Source: Coleophora flavipennella (Eukaryota > Arthropoda > Insecta > Lepidoptera > Coleophoridae). From it: a stretch of DNA of 64,000 nucleotides. This document shows, in pieces, positions 10,838 through 21,940 of this stretch (the first letter of the stretch is position 1; each line of letters starts with the position of its first letter). Below the pieces are notes generated by a model that was given only the letters and a program-made list of their open reading frames with translations, was not told the origin of the DNA and ran no database searches. The position numbers and the translations under genes were made by a program. The stretch covers positions 1,597,201 to 1,661,200 of the forward strand of contig OX369285.1 in assembly GCA_947284805.1 (NCBI GenBank), written 5' to 3'.

Positions 10838-13800
10838 TTTTTAACTTTTATTTTTATGTAAGTTCTTACAATCAGAAGTATATTTCTAGCTACTCTAATT
10901 GTGATAATTTTTCCATCGTAATTTGAATACAGTTTACACCAAAAACACCGATGTCAAGCAACAAGAAGGGTTACAGTCCATTACAAATAATAAAAACCGC
11001 CTTTTTAGAGGCCGCCGCCTCCTGTCCGGGAGGTCGTGGTTCGAATCTCACCACGTACCAATGTGATTTCGAATTTAGATTTTATATGTATGTTTATCCG
11101 ACGCTCTTACACTGAGAAAAAAAAGCTCCTTACAGAACACGATTTTGTAATGTGCTTGCAATTTACTACTTACCTACTACGTTAGTAACACACGTAATAA
11201 TTGTGACTCTTTGCTATCAATGGAAAATCATACTGACGTGAAAGTGTGAAACCCTATTTTCAATAATGGTATTACAAAAACGTATGTCTCATACGTAGTA
11301 AGTATGTTACATCATGACACTAACGAATCTAGGGATAGTCCGAACGAAAGTAGCCTACCAGCAGTAAACTATACCCAGTGAGACTACTTGGTCAGTATGC
11401 GACATATATACAGCACGTGGCCACCGGCCACCTGCGTACAATAAGCAGCCGATGTCTTCATGTTATTAAGTAATCTGGCTATTTACTTGGGGTTGATAGC
11501 TGTTTTATTTTAAGTAAGCTGCCTACAATTGTATGTATAGCTGGACAAATGGTATTAAAGAATCATGCGCAGGATGATGTCACATACGTAATTATTGTGT
11601 TTTATCTTGACACTAATGAGCCAGCGGTCACGTATACTTTACTATGGTGGTACCTGGGCGACCGAGCGATGCTCGGAGTCTTCTAGGCATGTGAACTAAA
11701 AAGATATTTTTTGTGGGAAAACAACACCATATTCTTTTTATAAAAAAAACCTTAAAAGAATTCCACGCCTACACAGAGGTTTGAACCCGGTCTGTTTGTA
11801 TAAAAGGCTAGCTTCATAACCGATAGAGCTGCCTCACTTCTGCTTCTGCCTCACTTCCGTACTTTAAGTAGCCGACGGCATTACTACTGTAAGCAGCATA
11901 CTTTCAACAAGTTTAAAGCTACGTATTTTACGTAGCCAACACCATTCCGTCTGATGGCTGGCTGCATTTGAAAAGAAGTGACATATCTTATAAGTAGCTT
12001 GGACCATTATAGTACATATTCGGCTCACTTATATATGTACTCTAAACTTAAGTGTTGTCAACTGGTAATTTACCTTATATTTAGAGTAAAAATTATGGAA
12101 TCAGCATAGCCATCGAATCTAAAACATTTGATATAAGTAGTAAGTAGCTGTGTGTTGGTACCAACCTCAAAAAAATTTTAGGCCCCTAATTTGATTTGCA
12201 CCTACCTTTGATTTCATTGTTGGTTAATTTTGTGTGTTTATATTATAAATGATTTTCTTTTTGAAGTCGGTTTTTAGGTTTTTTTATTTATAGTGTATAT
12301 TTGGAAAGTATCGCTCGGATGAAAAAAAAAGTTTGGCTGACTTGTTTAGTTCAACATGTTTCATTGTATTGCACATCGTTCAGTATATGCCTCACTTAAA
12401 ACGTAAGTTTTCATAAACCATAAAAATTTAATTAAAAAACTCCCGACAAAAACCTTCAAAAAGTAAAAAAAATAAAATATATTGGCCTTTTAAGTTTAAT
12501 ATAAGTAGTAATATTTCGATCCAAGAGTCGTCGCGTTGGGGGACCGCTTAGTTGTGAAATTATTAGAAATTAGTTAAAGAGTAAAGCAATTAATATTGGT
12601 AAAATAAATCAGGTATATTATTATTTTTTTATTTTGTTTAATTAGCAGTCTTAATTTTAATTTATTTATTTATCTTGCTAGCCTTCTTTGAAGCTGCAAT
12701 TAAATGTGCGGTCTGTGTAGGTACAACCAACAACAGTAATCAATAAGAAAAATGTTTACTTTTACGATAAAAAATAAACTGACAAAAATTCTCATAACTT
12801 ATATTTGAACTTGTAAGGTACGCCATACAGAGGTTTATAATTCAACTAATATTTTACGAGTAGATGCGCTAAAAAAATATTTAAGACGGGAAATTTAAAA
12901 TTTTGACCTTTTTTTTAATTAAAAATTTGAGTGCGTTGACTGCAACTCACCTGATGGTAAGTGATGATGCAGTCTAGTATGAATTTCATTTCATTTTCAT
13001 TCAAAAAGAAACATTTTTTGTCTCAAAAGCTTTTTTGTACAGTTAACCGTCTTTGAGACTTATTATTTTTCCTCTCTTTGCAGGTCAATGACCTTCAAAC
13101 CGTTATCACGAAAATTATAGATAACCTATACCAATCCTAGCTTCCCTGTAAATATCTTCTCTACTAAAAAAAAAAGAAAACAGCAATCTCAAAAATGAGA
13201 AAGTGTTGTTCCATTGAAGACAATTACATGAGTATAAGCCCACTTTGAAATTTACCTTTTTTTTTTAAACCTGTCTTTAACTTGATAAACGTTAGAGACA
13301 TCAAAGAAAATAATATAGAATACTACCTGTGTCCCGCAGCTTCACCCGCTCAGATCCCAGTGAAAAATTTTCTTTACCTAACTTACTAAATGAAGAGCAT
13401 AGGCGGCTGATCTTTATTCCAGTTCCTCTGATAATGTATTTTGGTTAAATTTCAGCTCCTGAAATCCGATTTTCTTGCTGCAGGAACAGGAAACAACTAG
13501 ATCTGACAGGAAAGGAGACTAGAATTTGTGTCATAACCTCCTGACAACATAAATAGTGAGTACCTATGTTTTCAGCGTTCCATAGTCAACAAGGGACTCT
13601 TATAGTTTCGCTATATCCGTCCGTCTGTCTGTACAACTTTTGTTCTACATGCTGAAATAGCGAAAAAAAATGTTGGACTGTCAGCCAACCTGTAGAGCAA
13701 AAGATGTGCAGTTCATGAGTAGCAGCTCATGTCAATAGTTACTACGTAAACTTAAATAACAATTGGAATGTTCAAAAAGTGATTATGAATAAATTGAATA

Positions 13801-13995
13801 TGAATATAGTTTCAACTTTTTCACCCTACTTAGGGACATGCTTAGTAATAAACATATATCTATCTTCCTAATTATATTTTACTACATGCATAGTGCCCAA
13901 GAAAATTTTGTGCATAGTCTTCTAGTTAGCTAGTAGTATACAGCGTTCTGTAACCAAAGGGCCAACTTTTTGTTTGTGTAATGTTTATTTTTAGG
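10838..13995. other. Intronic DNA with weak repeat traces
   Basis: No protein-coding signal. Traces seen: a B-box-like GTGGTTCGAATCTCACCAC near 11036-11054 (degenerate SINE head, plus strand); a tRNA-like stretch on the minus strand near 11765-11835 with GGGTTCAAACCTC; the 3' part of the AACCGACTTC repeat at 12135-12272; a repeat near 13575-13640 containing GGGACTCTTATAGTTTCGCT. The rest is AT-rich and unassigned. Confidence 0.35.
12135..12272. repeat. MITE-like element, 3' part only (copy 3)
   Basis: Contains AAGTAGCTGTGTGTTGGTAC and ends TTTTTGAAGTCGGTT, matching the right ends of the elements at 9953-10830 and 40252-40886. The left end is absent. Confidence 0.6.
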
Positions 13996-14102
13996 TGTTA
14001 TTTAGGTATTTTAGGGCCAGATTTTGGATAAGAGAAAGACACGCGACTTGCTTTCACAATCGTGTAATGCCAACTGACTTTTCGTAAACTACCCACATAA
14101 CA
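13996..14102 (-). repeat. 3' LTR of the Mag-like element (107 bp)
   Basis: Identical by eye to 23626-23732. Preceded on the left by TTAGG, the target duplication, and followed on the right (upstream in the element's sense) by the purine tract. Confidence 0.9.
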
Positions 14103-14210
14103 TCCCTCCACCAGTATTTTAAAGAACTAAAAATAGTTAGAAGAATAAACTTATTTTAAATTTTCTTCAAATAACCTAATTTAAATATCATAAAACTTAT
14201 AATCTATATG
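14103..14210 (-). other. End of the Mag-like ORF, 3' UTR and polypurine tract
   Basis: On the minus strand the frame from 19106 continues here for a few codons after the inner element and its TATG duplication, to a TAA. The tract CTGGTGGAGGGA directly before the 3' LTR (14103-14115) is a plausible polypurine tract. Confidence 0.65.
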
Positions 14211-14474
14211 TGTAACAGGTACAGATATTAGTTATTGTATTTTACATAACAGTTATATATATTAGCCACTAGTGCTGCAAGTTGCAAAGAGGATATAAAA
14301 CTACTACGTTGTCCATCCAGTCCGGAGCGCTGTCTGAGTCTTCGTCAGAGTTTAGTTTTTGATATGGCACTGCGTGCCTTTCGCTGTGGATATTATAATA
14401 TTTAAGATCGATGGAATAAAACAATGTGAAGAGGATTCCACGACTTTTATTGGAGTAAATCCCTGAAGGTTACA
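14211..14474 (+). repeat. 5' LTR of the nested element (264 bp)
   Basis: TG...CA ends within the 6-bp inverted TGTAAC/GTTACA. Contains GATATAAAAC (possible TATA box) and GGAATAAAAC (poly(A) signal). Differs from the other copy at one position (CTGTCTGAG against CTGCCTGAG). Confidence 0.9.
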
Positions 14475-16468
14475 ACTTTCAGAAGCGGGGATAACACACC
14501 CACACTGGAATTTAAAGGTACGAATTATAAAATGTTTATGTATTGCTGGAGTTCTATTCCTAATCATTATTCTTTTAGTATAAACAAACAGTTTAGAAAT
14601 TAGAATAACCTCTTGTTGTACGACGCGATGGTGTCCGTACAGATGTTATAGAAAAAAATGATAAAAGAATTGAATAAACTTATTGCCACTGAATTTAATT
14701 CATATTATCTTGGCCGTCACGTAAGACTTTTTTTGTCTTGAGTTTTTTTCTGCCCTGTTTGTTCTGCATTCTGAGTTTTTCCATAAAAAAATCTATCGTA
14801 GGTAAATTCTGATTAAAAAAAACTGTACCTTTACCGTATATTTGCGTGATTTTATGTTTGTAGATTGAAATGTTAGCTTAGGCATAGATTACTAAATAGT
14901 TACTTCGGGTTGGGAGATATTTTGTCTCAATTGGATTGTTAGGCCACAGTATGAATTGCTGCCCGAATTAGAAAATGTGTGGTTACTTACCTATTTTATG
15001 ATAAAATATCTTACATAGTTATAAACTACCCTCGACTTAAATTATCACAAATTATTATTTTTGGGCCCAGAATTATATTACATTAGATAGTAGGTACTTG
15101 CTTTATTTGTTGAGTGTAATACTTTACAAAAGGTACATTTTTACTGGAAGTATTTACTGTGGTTTTGTGAAAAGAAATAAAGAAACGGTCACATCGTGTT
15201 ATTCATTACATTTTATATTTTGGTTACTTACATTTCTAAGTCGATGTTATTAACACTTATTATTGTTTTTTTTGTTTCGAGTTTCAATGGGCTCCAGTGA
15301 TGAAATGGACGTAGTGGCACAGTTGCAGCCGCAATAGAAACCAAATTCCTACGATTCGTCAGGAAAGATACTTAACCAGATCACAACACACAACGCTGTA
15401 GCCAAATTGACGTCATATTCGAGATGGTAGCCGGCTTATTCTCGAATCACTTAAAGTCTGTTTCAAAGCTTGCTATCTTCTATTTTATAGAAGATGAACT
15501 GGAGTAGAAATGGAGGCTAGAGCAATGGAAAAACAGCTATGACTCAGTATCAGTCTTATTTAGTAAGTATTTGATATATTGTATAAAAGGTAGACCCAGT
15601 GAACGCTAAAACTTTTTGCTACTGTGCAATCCCGAATTCCGTCCCCTGATAAAAGAACAAACAATTGACGTTTGACAAGACAAAACAGATATTAAAACGA
15701 TAAGCAGACTACCCACTACGCTTTGCGCAGACTGGTGGTAAAATATAAAATACAGTATGAGGACTTGCCGTAGAAATAAACATACATGGGTGGAATTGGA
15801 AGCAGCTTTTATAAAATATTCCTTTTAATCAACCAAAAAAAATCTGTAATTGTGTTGGTATTTTAATCGTCTCAAAGTAGCTATGCTAAAAAAATGGACT
15901 AATTATTGAAGTTGACTAATTTGAGATGCTTTAAATTGGTCGTGCTAAGCTCCTTCCATATTCAAATGTGATATTTGTTATTATTTGACTTTGATACTAC
16001 ACATTTTATCTGTGTCCAATGAGCAAAAAGCCTAAAATCTAAACACTGACAAAAAGTGAAACTGGAGACTTCAATGTAAAAACTATCAATTCTAGGTCAT
16101 ATCTACTAATTTGAGTGTTGTGAAAAAAACTGTATAATTATGGTAGTTGACTGCTAATCACTTGAGTTACTTTTTATTGTCTGTCAAAAAAAAGGAGTTT
16201 TGTTCTATAAATATTTTGTAATAACAAGGCACGAGGTGATAGTTTTTGTCATCATTGAATTGATGCGCTTACATACTGTATAAAATAAAATCAAATAGGT
16301 GGTTTTTCTTTAAACTAAACAAGAGTTCATAATTAATTTTTGATGCGGTTAACTACACGATTATCATACCTGCTACAGAGGCTAAAGAAAAAAAAAACAC
16401 AATTTAAAGAAGTTGTTAAGAGTAACTGTGTAACATTAACTTTACATTGAAAAAAAGTCATAGTTATC
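14475..16468 (+). other. Internal region of the nested element, no coding signal
   Basis: About 2 kb of AT-rich sequence. Starts ACTTTCAGAAGCGGGGAT directly after the LTR; this is where a primer site should be, but no canonical TGG start is present. Stops are frequent in all plus frames, and gag or RT motifs could not be recognised. Confidence 0.5.
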
Positions 16469-17060
16469 TTTGCCCGACATGGCATTCCTTATACAATAGT
16501 TTCCGAAAATGATCCCCCATTTAATTGCCAAGAATTCAAAGTATTCTGTAAAGGCTGGTATATATAAAACATACAATGTCTAGCCCATAGCATAGCCAGT
16601 CCAATGGATTGGTAGAAAGATCAATTGAAACAACTAAAAATATGTTATACAAATGTCACAAGGATGGTTCAGACCCTTACCTAGAACTTTTACAGTTAAG
16701 AAATACCCCAAAAATATACTTTTGTCCCCAGGACTACTTTGTTTTTCTAGACATCTTAGAACAAGAATTTCTGTGACAGTTAAACATCGAAACCAAAACT
16801 AGTAAATTACAAGGATTTGGGAAATAAAATACAAGATTATAAGGAATAACAAAATTAAAATTTATTATGATAAAAATAGTAAAAACTTGCACTACATGTT
16901 GCTGATAAGATACTATACAAAAAAAATCTCCCATATGTAACTGGTTTCCGGTTGCCGTAACGAGCCAGAACCACGTAGTTATGTAGTTCAAGGATCCGAA
17001 GGATCAAACCGCAGAAATCGTAAACACTTAATTGTTCGTAAACCAGACATACACACTAAA
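16469..17060 (+). pseudogene. Remnant of a second Ty3/gypsy integrase
   Basis: Degenerate plus-strand coding. FARHGIPYTIVSENDPPFN carries a core Asp; after a shift and a stop, HSQSNGLVERSIETTKNML carries the Glu, followed by DPYLELLQLRNTP. Further frames give SYVVQGSEGSNRRNRKHL near 16985-17040, the usual C-terminal end of integrases of this group. Several stops and shifts. The sequence differs from the Mag-like integrase, so this is another lineage. Confidence 0.75.
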
Positions 17061-17155
17061 TATGTTCCCAAAACAATATCTGAAAGCGTTTCACATTCAC
17101 ATCAGCAGTTCATGTCAAACTCTGTAAATAAAAACAACAGACAATCACTAAATAT

Positions 17156-17700
17156 GGTCATTTGAGATGACATGGATTTGAAATGTTGTCATTTGAGATG
17201 GCACAGTAAAATAATGTGGTCATTTGAGATGACATGGATTTAAAATGTTGTCATTTGAGATGGCACAGTAAAGTAATATGGTCATTTGAGATGACCGGAA
17301 GAGGAAGACCTGGAACTGCTTATATAGACCAAGTTAAGAAGAAAGTTAAGGTGGAAAGAAGGAGATTGTGTGGGAGAGAGAGACCTGGAAAGAGCTACAC
17401 CAACAAGAGCACGGCTCTTAAATGATGATGATGATGAGATGACATGGATTTGAAATGTTGTCATTTGAGATGGCACAGGTAAGTTACTATGGTCATTTGA
17501 GATGACATGGTTTTAAAATATTGTCATTTGAGATGGCACGGTAAAGTAATATGGTCATTTGAGATGACATGGATTTCGAATTTTGTCATTTGAGATGGCA
17601 CAGTAAAGTAATATAGTCATTTGAGATGACGTAGGTTTGAAATGTTGTCATTTGAGATGACACAGTAAAGTAATATGGTCATTTGAGATGACATGGAGTT
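17156..17700 (+). repeat. Minisatellite of GTCATTTGAGATGRC units
   Basis: About 13 copies of GTCATTTGAGATG(A/G)C spaced about 30-32 bp, alternating between two spacer types so that the full unit is about 62 bp (linkers like ATGGATTTGAAATGTT and ACAGTAAAGTAATATG). Each core has 5-bp inverted ends GTCAT...ATGAC. Degenerate copies follow at 18086-18130 and 18313. It lies between the integrase remnant and the 3' LTR of the nested element. Confidence 0.9.
17297..17433 (+). mobile_element. LINE 3'-end fragment inserted in the minisatellite
   Basis: Interrupts the array at one core; GAGATGAC is present on both sides (17289-17296 and about 17436-17443), consistent with a target duplication. It encodes GRGRPGTAYIDQVKKKVKVE, like the C-terminus of lepidopteran endonuclease/RT proteins, and ends with TGATGATGATGATGA. 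Confidence 0.65.
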
Positions 17701-18841
17701 GAAACTACAGTAATCAATTTGAACCGGTGTCATAACCAAAGGTGATCAAGGGGAAGCACAATTGTCTCATTGCCAGTCACTGGAGGGCAATCTTTGTAGG
17801 TTATTTCTTTAAATTTTTATCTTAAGTTAATGCATTTTTTATTTAGTTTGACGTTTATTTTGCTTAAGATTTTTTTTAAATTATGATACTGTTGGCATTT
17901 AACTAATTAATTATTTTTTTTGACGGGTTGAAACATGATTGAATTGTATATTTTACTACTATGAAAATTAATTTCCTGAAATAAATAATATTTTTTAAAA
18001 TGTTTGGATTAAATTGAATTAGACATGAACAGATTTAAAAATTTTAAAAATCAACATTACAGATGACAATTTTATAAGTAAAACTTGTCATTCGAGATGA
18101 CACAGTAAGTTTTAGTCATTTGAGATGACAAAATATTAAGTATGGATTATTTGATTTTTATTTAAAGTAAATAAATAGTGTTACATAAATTTGTACGTAT
18201 CTAATATTACAATCTAATGATGAGCTATAAATTAAAGTACCAAGTGTCGTTAGAGATAGATAACTTGTGGATTTAGGTTTTGCATTGAATAAAGAAATCA
18301 TGGTTAAAATAGTGTCATTTTCGATGGCAAAGTTCTTAATTAGATATTATACAGATATGTTTATCATAAGATGTTTTCAAGGGTTTACCAATTGTAAATA
18401 AAAAAAAAAGAGATGACAAAGTTTTAACAAGATGATAGACTAAAGCGTTTAGAATTACTGGTCAAAAGGATTTAAGGTGAAAGATGTTAGATGTAATTGC
18501 TGCACTAATTATGTATCAATGTTAAGTAACAAGAAAATAACAAATAATAGAAAATATATTTGATATACAACAACACAGTAAATGAAAAAAATGAAAATCA
18601 CAATTATGGTTTAAATATAGAATGTTACAGTTAATTAGTGCAAAGCAATGATTCAAGTATTATTAAGTCTAAGTTCAAATAATGAAATGTTTAACATTGT
18701 ATTATATTTTAAAAAGAGTAGATAATATTCACTGTATGTTTAAAATAAGTACTGTTGTTATTAATTAAATAAAATATTTTTTATTTAATATACATAATAA
18801 TAGAACAAACGAGAGGACTCGTTCTAGGAAGGATGGCCGAC
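17701..18841 (+). other. 3' non-coding part of the nested element
   Basis: AT-rich DNA without ORFs, with degraded minisatellite cores at 18086, 18114 and 18313. Leads into the 3' LTR at 18842. Confidence 0.5.
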
Positions 18842-19105
18842 TGTAACAGGTACAGATATTAGTTATTGTATTTTACATAACAGTTATATATATTAGCCAC
18901 TAGTGCTGCAAGTTGCAAAGAGGATATAAAACTACTACGTTGTCCATCCAGTCCGGAGCGCTGCCTGAGTCTTCGTCAGAGTTTAGTTTTTGATATGGCA
19001 CTGCGTGCCTTTCGCTGTGGATATTATAATATTTAAGATCGATGGAATAAAACAATGTGAAGAGGATTCCACGACTTTTATTGGAGTAAATCCCTGAAGG
19101 TTACA
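18842..19105 (+). repeat. 3' LTR of the nested element (264 bp)
   Basis: Same length as 14211-14474 with one substitution. The preceding AGGAAGGATGGCCGAC is a possible purine tract, though imperfect. It interrupts the Mag-like reading frame at 19105/19106. Confidence 0.9.
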
Positions 19106-19883
19106 TATGTTTACGCGGACGTAATGTAGGCCCTGTTGTTGAGGTGGTGCCTGGAGTAGGTTCATCCTGAGCGAGGGCCACCGACGGGGGTGGAGCCTTG
19201 GCAACGGCCTCGGGTACTTCGGAATCTCTTGGAGGTTTTTCAACCTGTGCCAACAAAGCTTCATCAGATGGTGGTGAGGTTTCGATTGTGACCTCTAGAG
19301 GGTCGGGATCTCCTTGAGGTTCTTCGCCTTCCATCAACAAGGACGGTGGTGGTATAAGTGCCTCAGGCTCCGAGGGTGAAGCTCCATTTAAATCCAAAAC
19401 AATGGGTGGTAAGATCATGTCATTAGTTAAATCGATACCATCTTTGGGTATAGGAACTTTTTGTGCTACATTAGTGGTAGGAACTGAAATCACCTCACTT
19501 TCCTCCCCCTTGTATTCATAAATCTGATTTTTATGGCGTTTAATAATTCGTTCACTGTCCAATAGTTTGACAAGATAAGCGGTTTTCCCCACTTTCTTTA
19601 ATACTAGTCCTTTTTGCCATAGGCTGTTATTACTATAATTAACTTTTACTAATACCGTTTGTCCTACGGTAAAATCTATATTTCTTTTTCCACAAAAATA
19701 TCTACTCTGTGAGGACTGATTTCTTTTTACATTATCTGTTAGTTGTGAGTCCGATGAGGGCGATGATAACGGGTTGATAAGATCTAATCTACATCGCAAG
19801 TTTTTTCCAAACAAAACCTGTGCAGGCGATCGATTAGTGGTGGAATGAATCGAATTCCTATAATTGAAAAGAAATTCGTTCAA
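19106..19883 (-). pseudogene. Mag-like integrase C-terminal domain and Pro/Glu-rich tail
   Basis: Follows the TAG in the same frame. It has FLFNYRNSIHSTTNRSPAQ, a typical end of the integrase core, then an SH3-like segment (FTVGQTVLVKVNY, GKTAYLVKLLDS) and a long acidic, proline-rich tail. The original tail continued beyond 19105; the inner LTR element now supplies an early stop. The former end of the frame is found just left of 14211. Confidence 0.85.
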
Positions 19884-20182
19884 CTAAACATTTATATCTC
19901 TAGTTTGAGTGCCTGCTAGCAAAATTGTTTTAATAGCTCTTTTTACAATTTTTACGTAACTTTCGGCTTGACCATTACTAGCAGGATGGTAAGTAGGGGA
20001 AGTTAAATGTATGATCCCGTTAGAGCTGCAAAAGTTTTCAAACTCACTAGACACGAAAGATGTACCGTTGTCAGTGCAAATTGTATTTATCAATCCAAAT
20101 CTAGACATCAATTCGCATAACTTTTCAACTACAACCCTCGAGCTGTAACTATTGCTTACATCATATACCTCCACCCATTTGG
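19884..20182 (-). pseudogene. Mag-like integrase core, C-terminal half
   Basis: Contains the second and third catalytic positions: ICTDNGTSFVSSEF (Asp) and SNGQAESYVKIVKRA (Glu). It ends at an in-frame TAG (19882-19884), after which the frame continues without shift, so this is a nonsense mutation. It joins SYSKW-type core sequence directly to the part before the SINE. Confidence 0.85.
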
Positions 20183-20378
20183 AGTAAGCGTCATCATCAT
20201 TACAGCTCATATACGTCCCCACCGAGGGGCTCGAGCCTACCCTGAATCAGGGTGATTAGGCCTTACTCGACCACGCGGGCCCAGTGCGGGTTGGTCGACT
20301 TCACACACAACCTTCAAGTTTCTTCGCAGGCGTGTGCAGGTTTCCTCACGATGTTTTTATCCGCGTAAGTAAGCGTCA
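20183..20378 (-). mobile_element. 5'-truncated SINE inserted in the integrase core, with 11-bp TSD
   Basis: Insert 20194-20367 is flanked by AGTAAGCGTCA at 20183-20193 and 20368-20378. On the minus strand it contains AACATCGTGAGGAAACCTGC and CACCCTGATTCAGGGTAGGC and ends in TGTAATGATGA. Same SINE family as 43695-44016 and 45145-45297, lacking the tRNA head. Removing it brings the two halves of the integrase core back into one frame. Confidence 0.9.
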
Positions 20379-20983
20379 ACCGCTATCAAATAAACCTTGT
20401 TATTTATTGGACCTAAAAAATCTAAGTGTACCCTATGCCACGGAGCTGCCGGGTATGGCCAGGGCGTGAGCGGGGCGCGTGGCGGTGCGGGGCGCAGCTG
20501 CGCGCACACGGAGCACGCGGCCGCGGCACGCTCCAGCTGCGTGCACAGGCCTGGCCACCAGAACCTGCTGCGAGCTGCCGCTTTCATCTTCACGACTCCC
20601 AAGTGACCCCGGTGTAACTCATCAATCACTGACTGCCTTAGACTGGACGGAACTACAACCTTAGAACCCCTCATCAAACAACCGTTCTCTAACGCCAATT
20701 CGTACCTACAATCATAAAGATTTGTCTGCCAATCTATGAGGCCAGCCAGTTTTAACAAAGTTTGAAACCTGTGACAAGATACAGTCGGATTGTGTTTCCC
20801 TGCTAACATCTTTAATTGATAACGGCGTTGAACCGGTTTGCCATATAAAATTCACGTACACAGCTGACTCGCACTGTGACTGCAGCTGGGGCGCGGCGGG
20901 GGCAGGGTGCGCAACAGCTGTGCCTGCGTTGTAAGCACGGTGATTGCTTATCTGTTTATTAACATCTGCGCAAGGTACATAAT
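20379..20983 (-). pseudogene. Mag-like integrase, zinc-binding domain and start of the catalytic core
   Basis: The first part (about 20735-20983) is in one frame, then a frameshift near 20735 leads to the frame with the HHCC finger: ELHRGHLGVVKMKAAA (two His) and CSVCAQLRP (two Cys). The core starts with HRVHLDFLGP, giving the first catalytic Asp, and breaks off at LIAVDAY where a SINE is inserted. The region coding for the finger is GC-rich (20450-20560) compared with its surroundings. Confidence 0.85.
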
Positions 20984-21940
20984 CTACAGAGCGGCTGAGA
21001 AAATCTGCGGAGTTATGCGCACTGTGCTAACGTACTCAATCCTGTAGTTATAGGCGGATAAAAATAATGCATATCTTTGCAACCGGTTTGCTGAAACTTG
21101 AGGGATGCCTTTTCCGGGACAGAATATAGAAAGAAGAGGCTTATGGTCGGTTCTTAGGATGAATGGGTCCTGCCTGCCGTAGAGATATTGGTGAAACTTA
21201 TTTACACCAAATATTATTGCCGTGGCCTCCTTTTGGATTTGGCTGTATTGCTTTTCAGCCGTGTTTAGTGATCGGGACATAAAAGACACAGGTCTTTCTA
21301 TACTGTCCTCACCTATTTGCGAGAGAATAGCTCCCAAACCGAAAGGTGACGCGTCCACGGTCAAAATTATCTTGGCGTCGGGGTCGAAATGCGCTAAGGT
21401 ATTTTCCGAAGCTAATTGTTTTTTTATAGTTTCAAATGCCAATTCATGTTCGTTTTCCCACAGCCATTTTTTATCTTTTTCAAGTAAGCTATGCAGAGGA
21501 CATAAAATACTAGATGCGTTTTTTACAAAATTTCTGTAATAGTTTACCAGCCCTAAAAACGACTTAAGCTCTGTAACGTTTTCAGGTTTTTTTGCTTTTA
21601 GTATGGCTTTAACTTTATCCTGAGATTTGTGCAAACCATCTTTATTTATGATGAAACCCAGATAGGAGACGGAATCTTGAAAAAAACTGCACTTATCTTT
21701 TCGCAAAACAAAGCCGGCACTCTCTAATCTCCTGAAAACTTCCTGAAGCCTTGATATGTGCTGTTCACGTGTTTCTCCAGTTATTAAAATATCATCCAAA
21801 AATTGTAAGACGCCATCTATACCTGCAAGTACACTTTCAAGTGTACGCTGAAATATCGCCGGTGCGCTTGACAAACCGAATACTAAGCGTTTATATTTAT
21901 ATAAACCTTTGTGGGTGTTTATACAAGTATAAGCATCTGA
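20984..21940 (-). pseudogene. Mag-like RT (C-terminal part) and RNase H
   Basis: Continues the RT in another frame. SSAPAIFQRTLESVLAG and LQFLDDILITGE (catalytic FLDD) are followed by the thumb (LGFIINKDGLH, SFLGLVNYYRNFV) and an RNase H domain beginning at TVDASPFGLGAIL with a later E (SQIQKEATAII) and D (LRTDHKPLL). A second frameshift near 21020 ends it shortly before the connection to integrase. RT and RH motifs themselves look intact. Confidence 0.9.

Larger units (their letters stand above)
14211..19105 (+). mobile_element. Nested LTR retrotransposon with nearly identical LTRs and a dead interior
   Basis: 264-bp LTRs at 14211-14474 and 18842-19105 (TGTAAC...GTTACA) flank 4.4 kb. TATG stands at both borders (14207-14210 and 19106-19109); if the last A is shared, ATATG is also possible. 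Orientation is plus: the LTR has a TATA-like GATATAAAAC and then an AATAAA, and the integrase remnant reads plus. Apart from that remnant no gag, protease or RT is recognisable, so it is a defective or non-autonomous Ty3/gypsy element. It inserted into the 3' end of the Mag-like ORF. Confidence 0.85.

Noticed and set aside
17234..17425. 63-codon ORF as a host gene
   Set aside because: Mixed reading of minisatellite and the inserted LINE tail.
20397..20664. GC-rich plus-strand ORFs
   Set aside because: Antisense of the integrase zinc-finger region.
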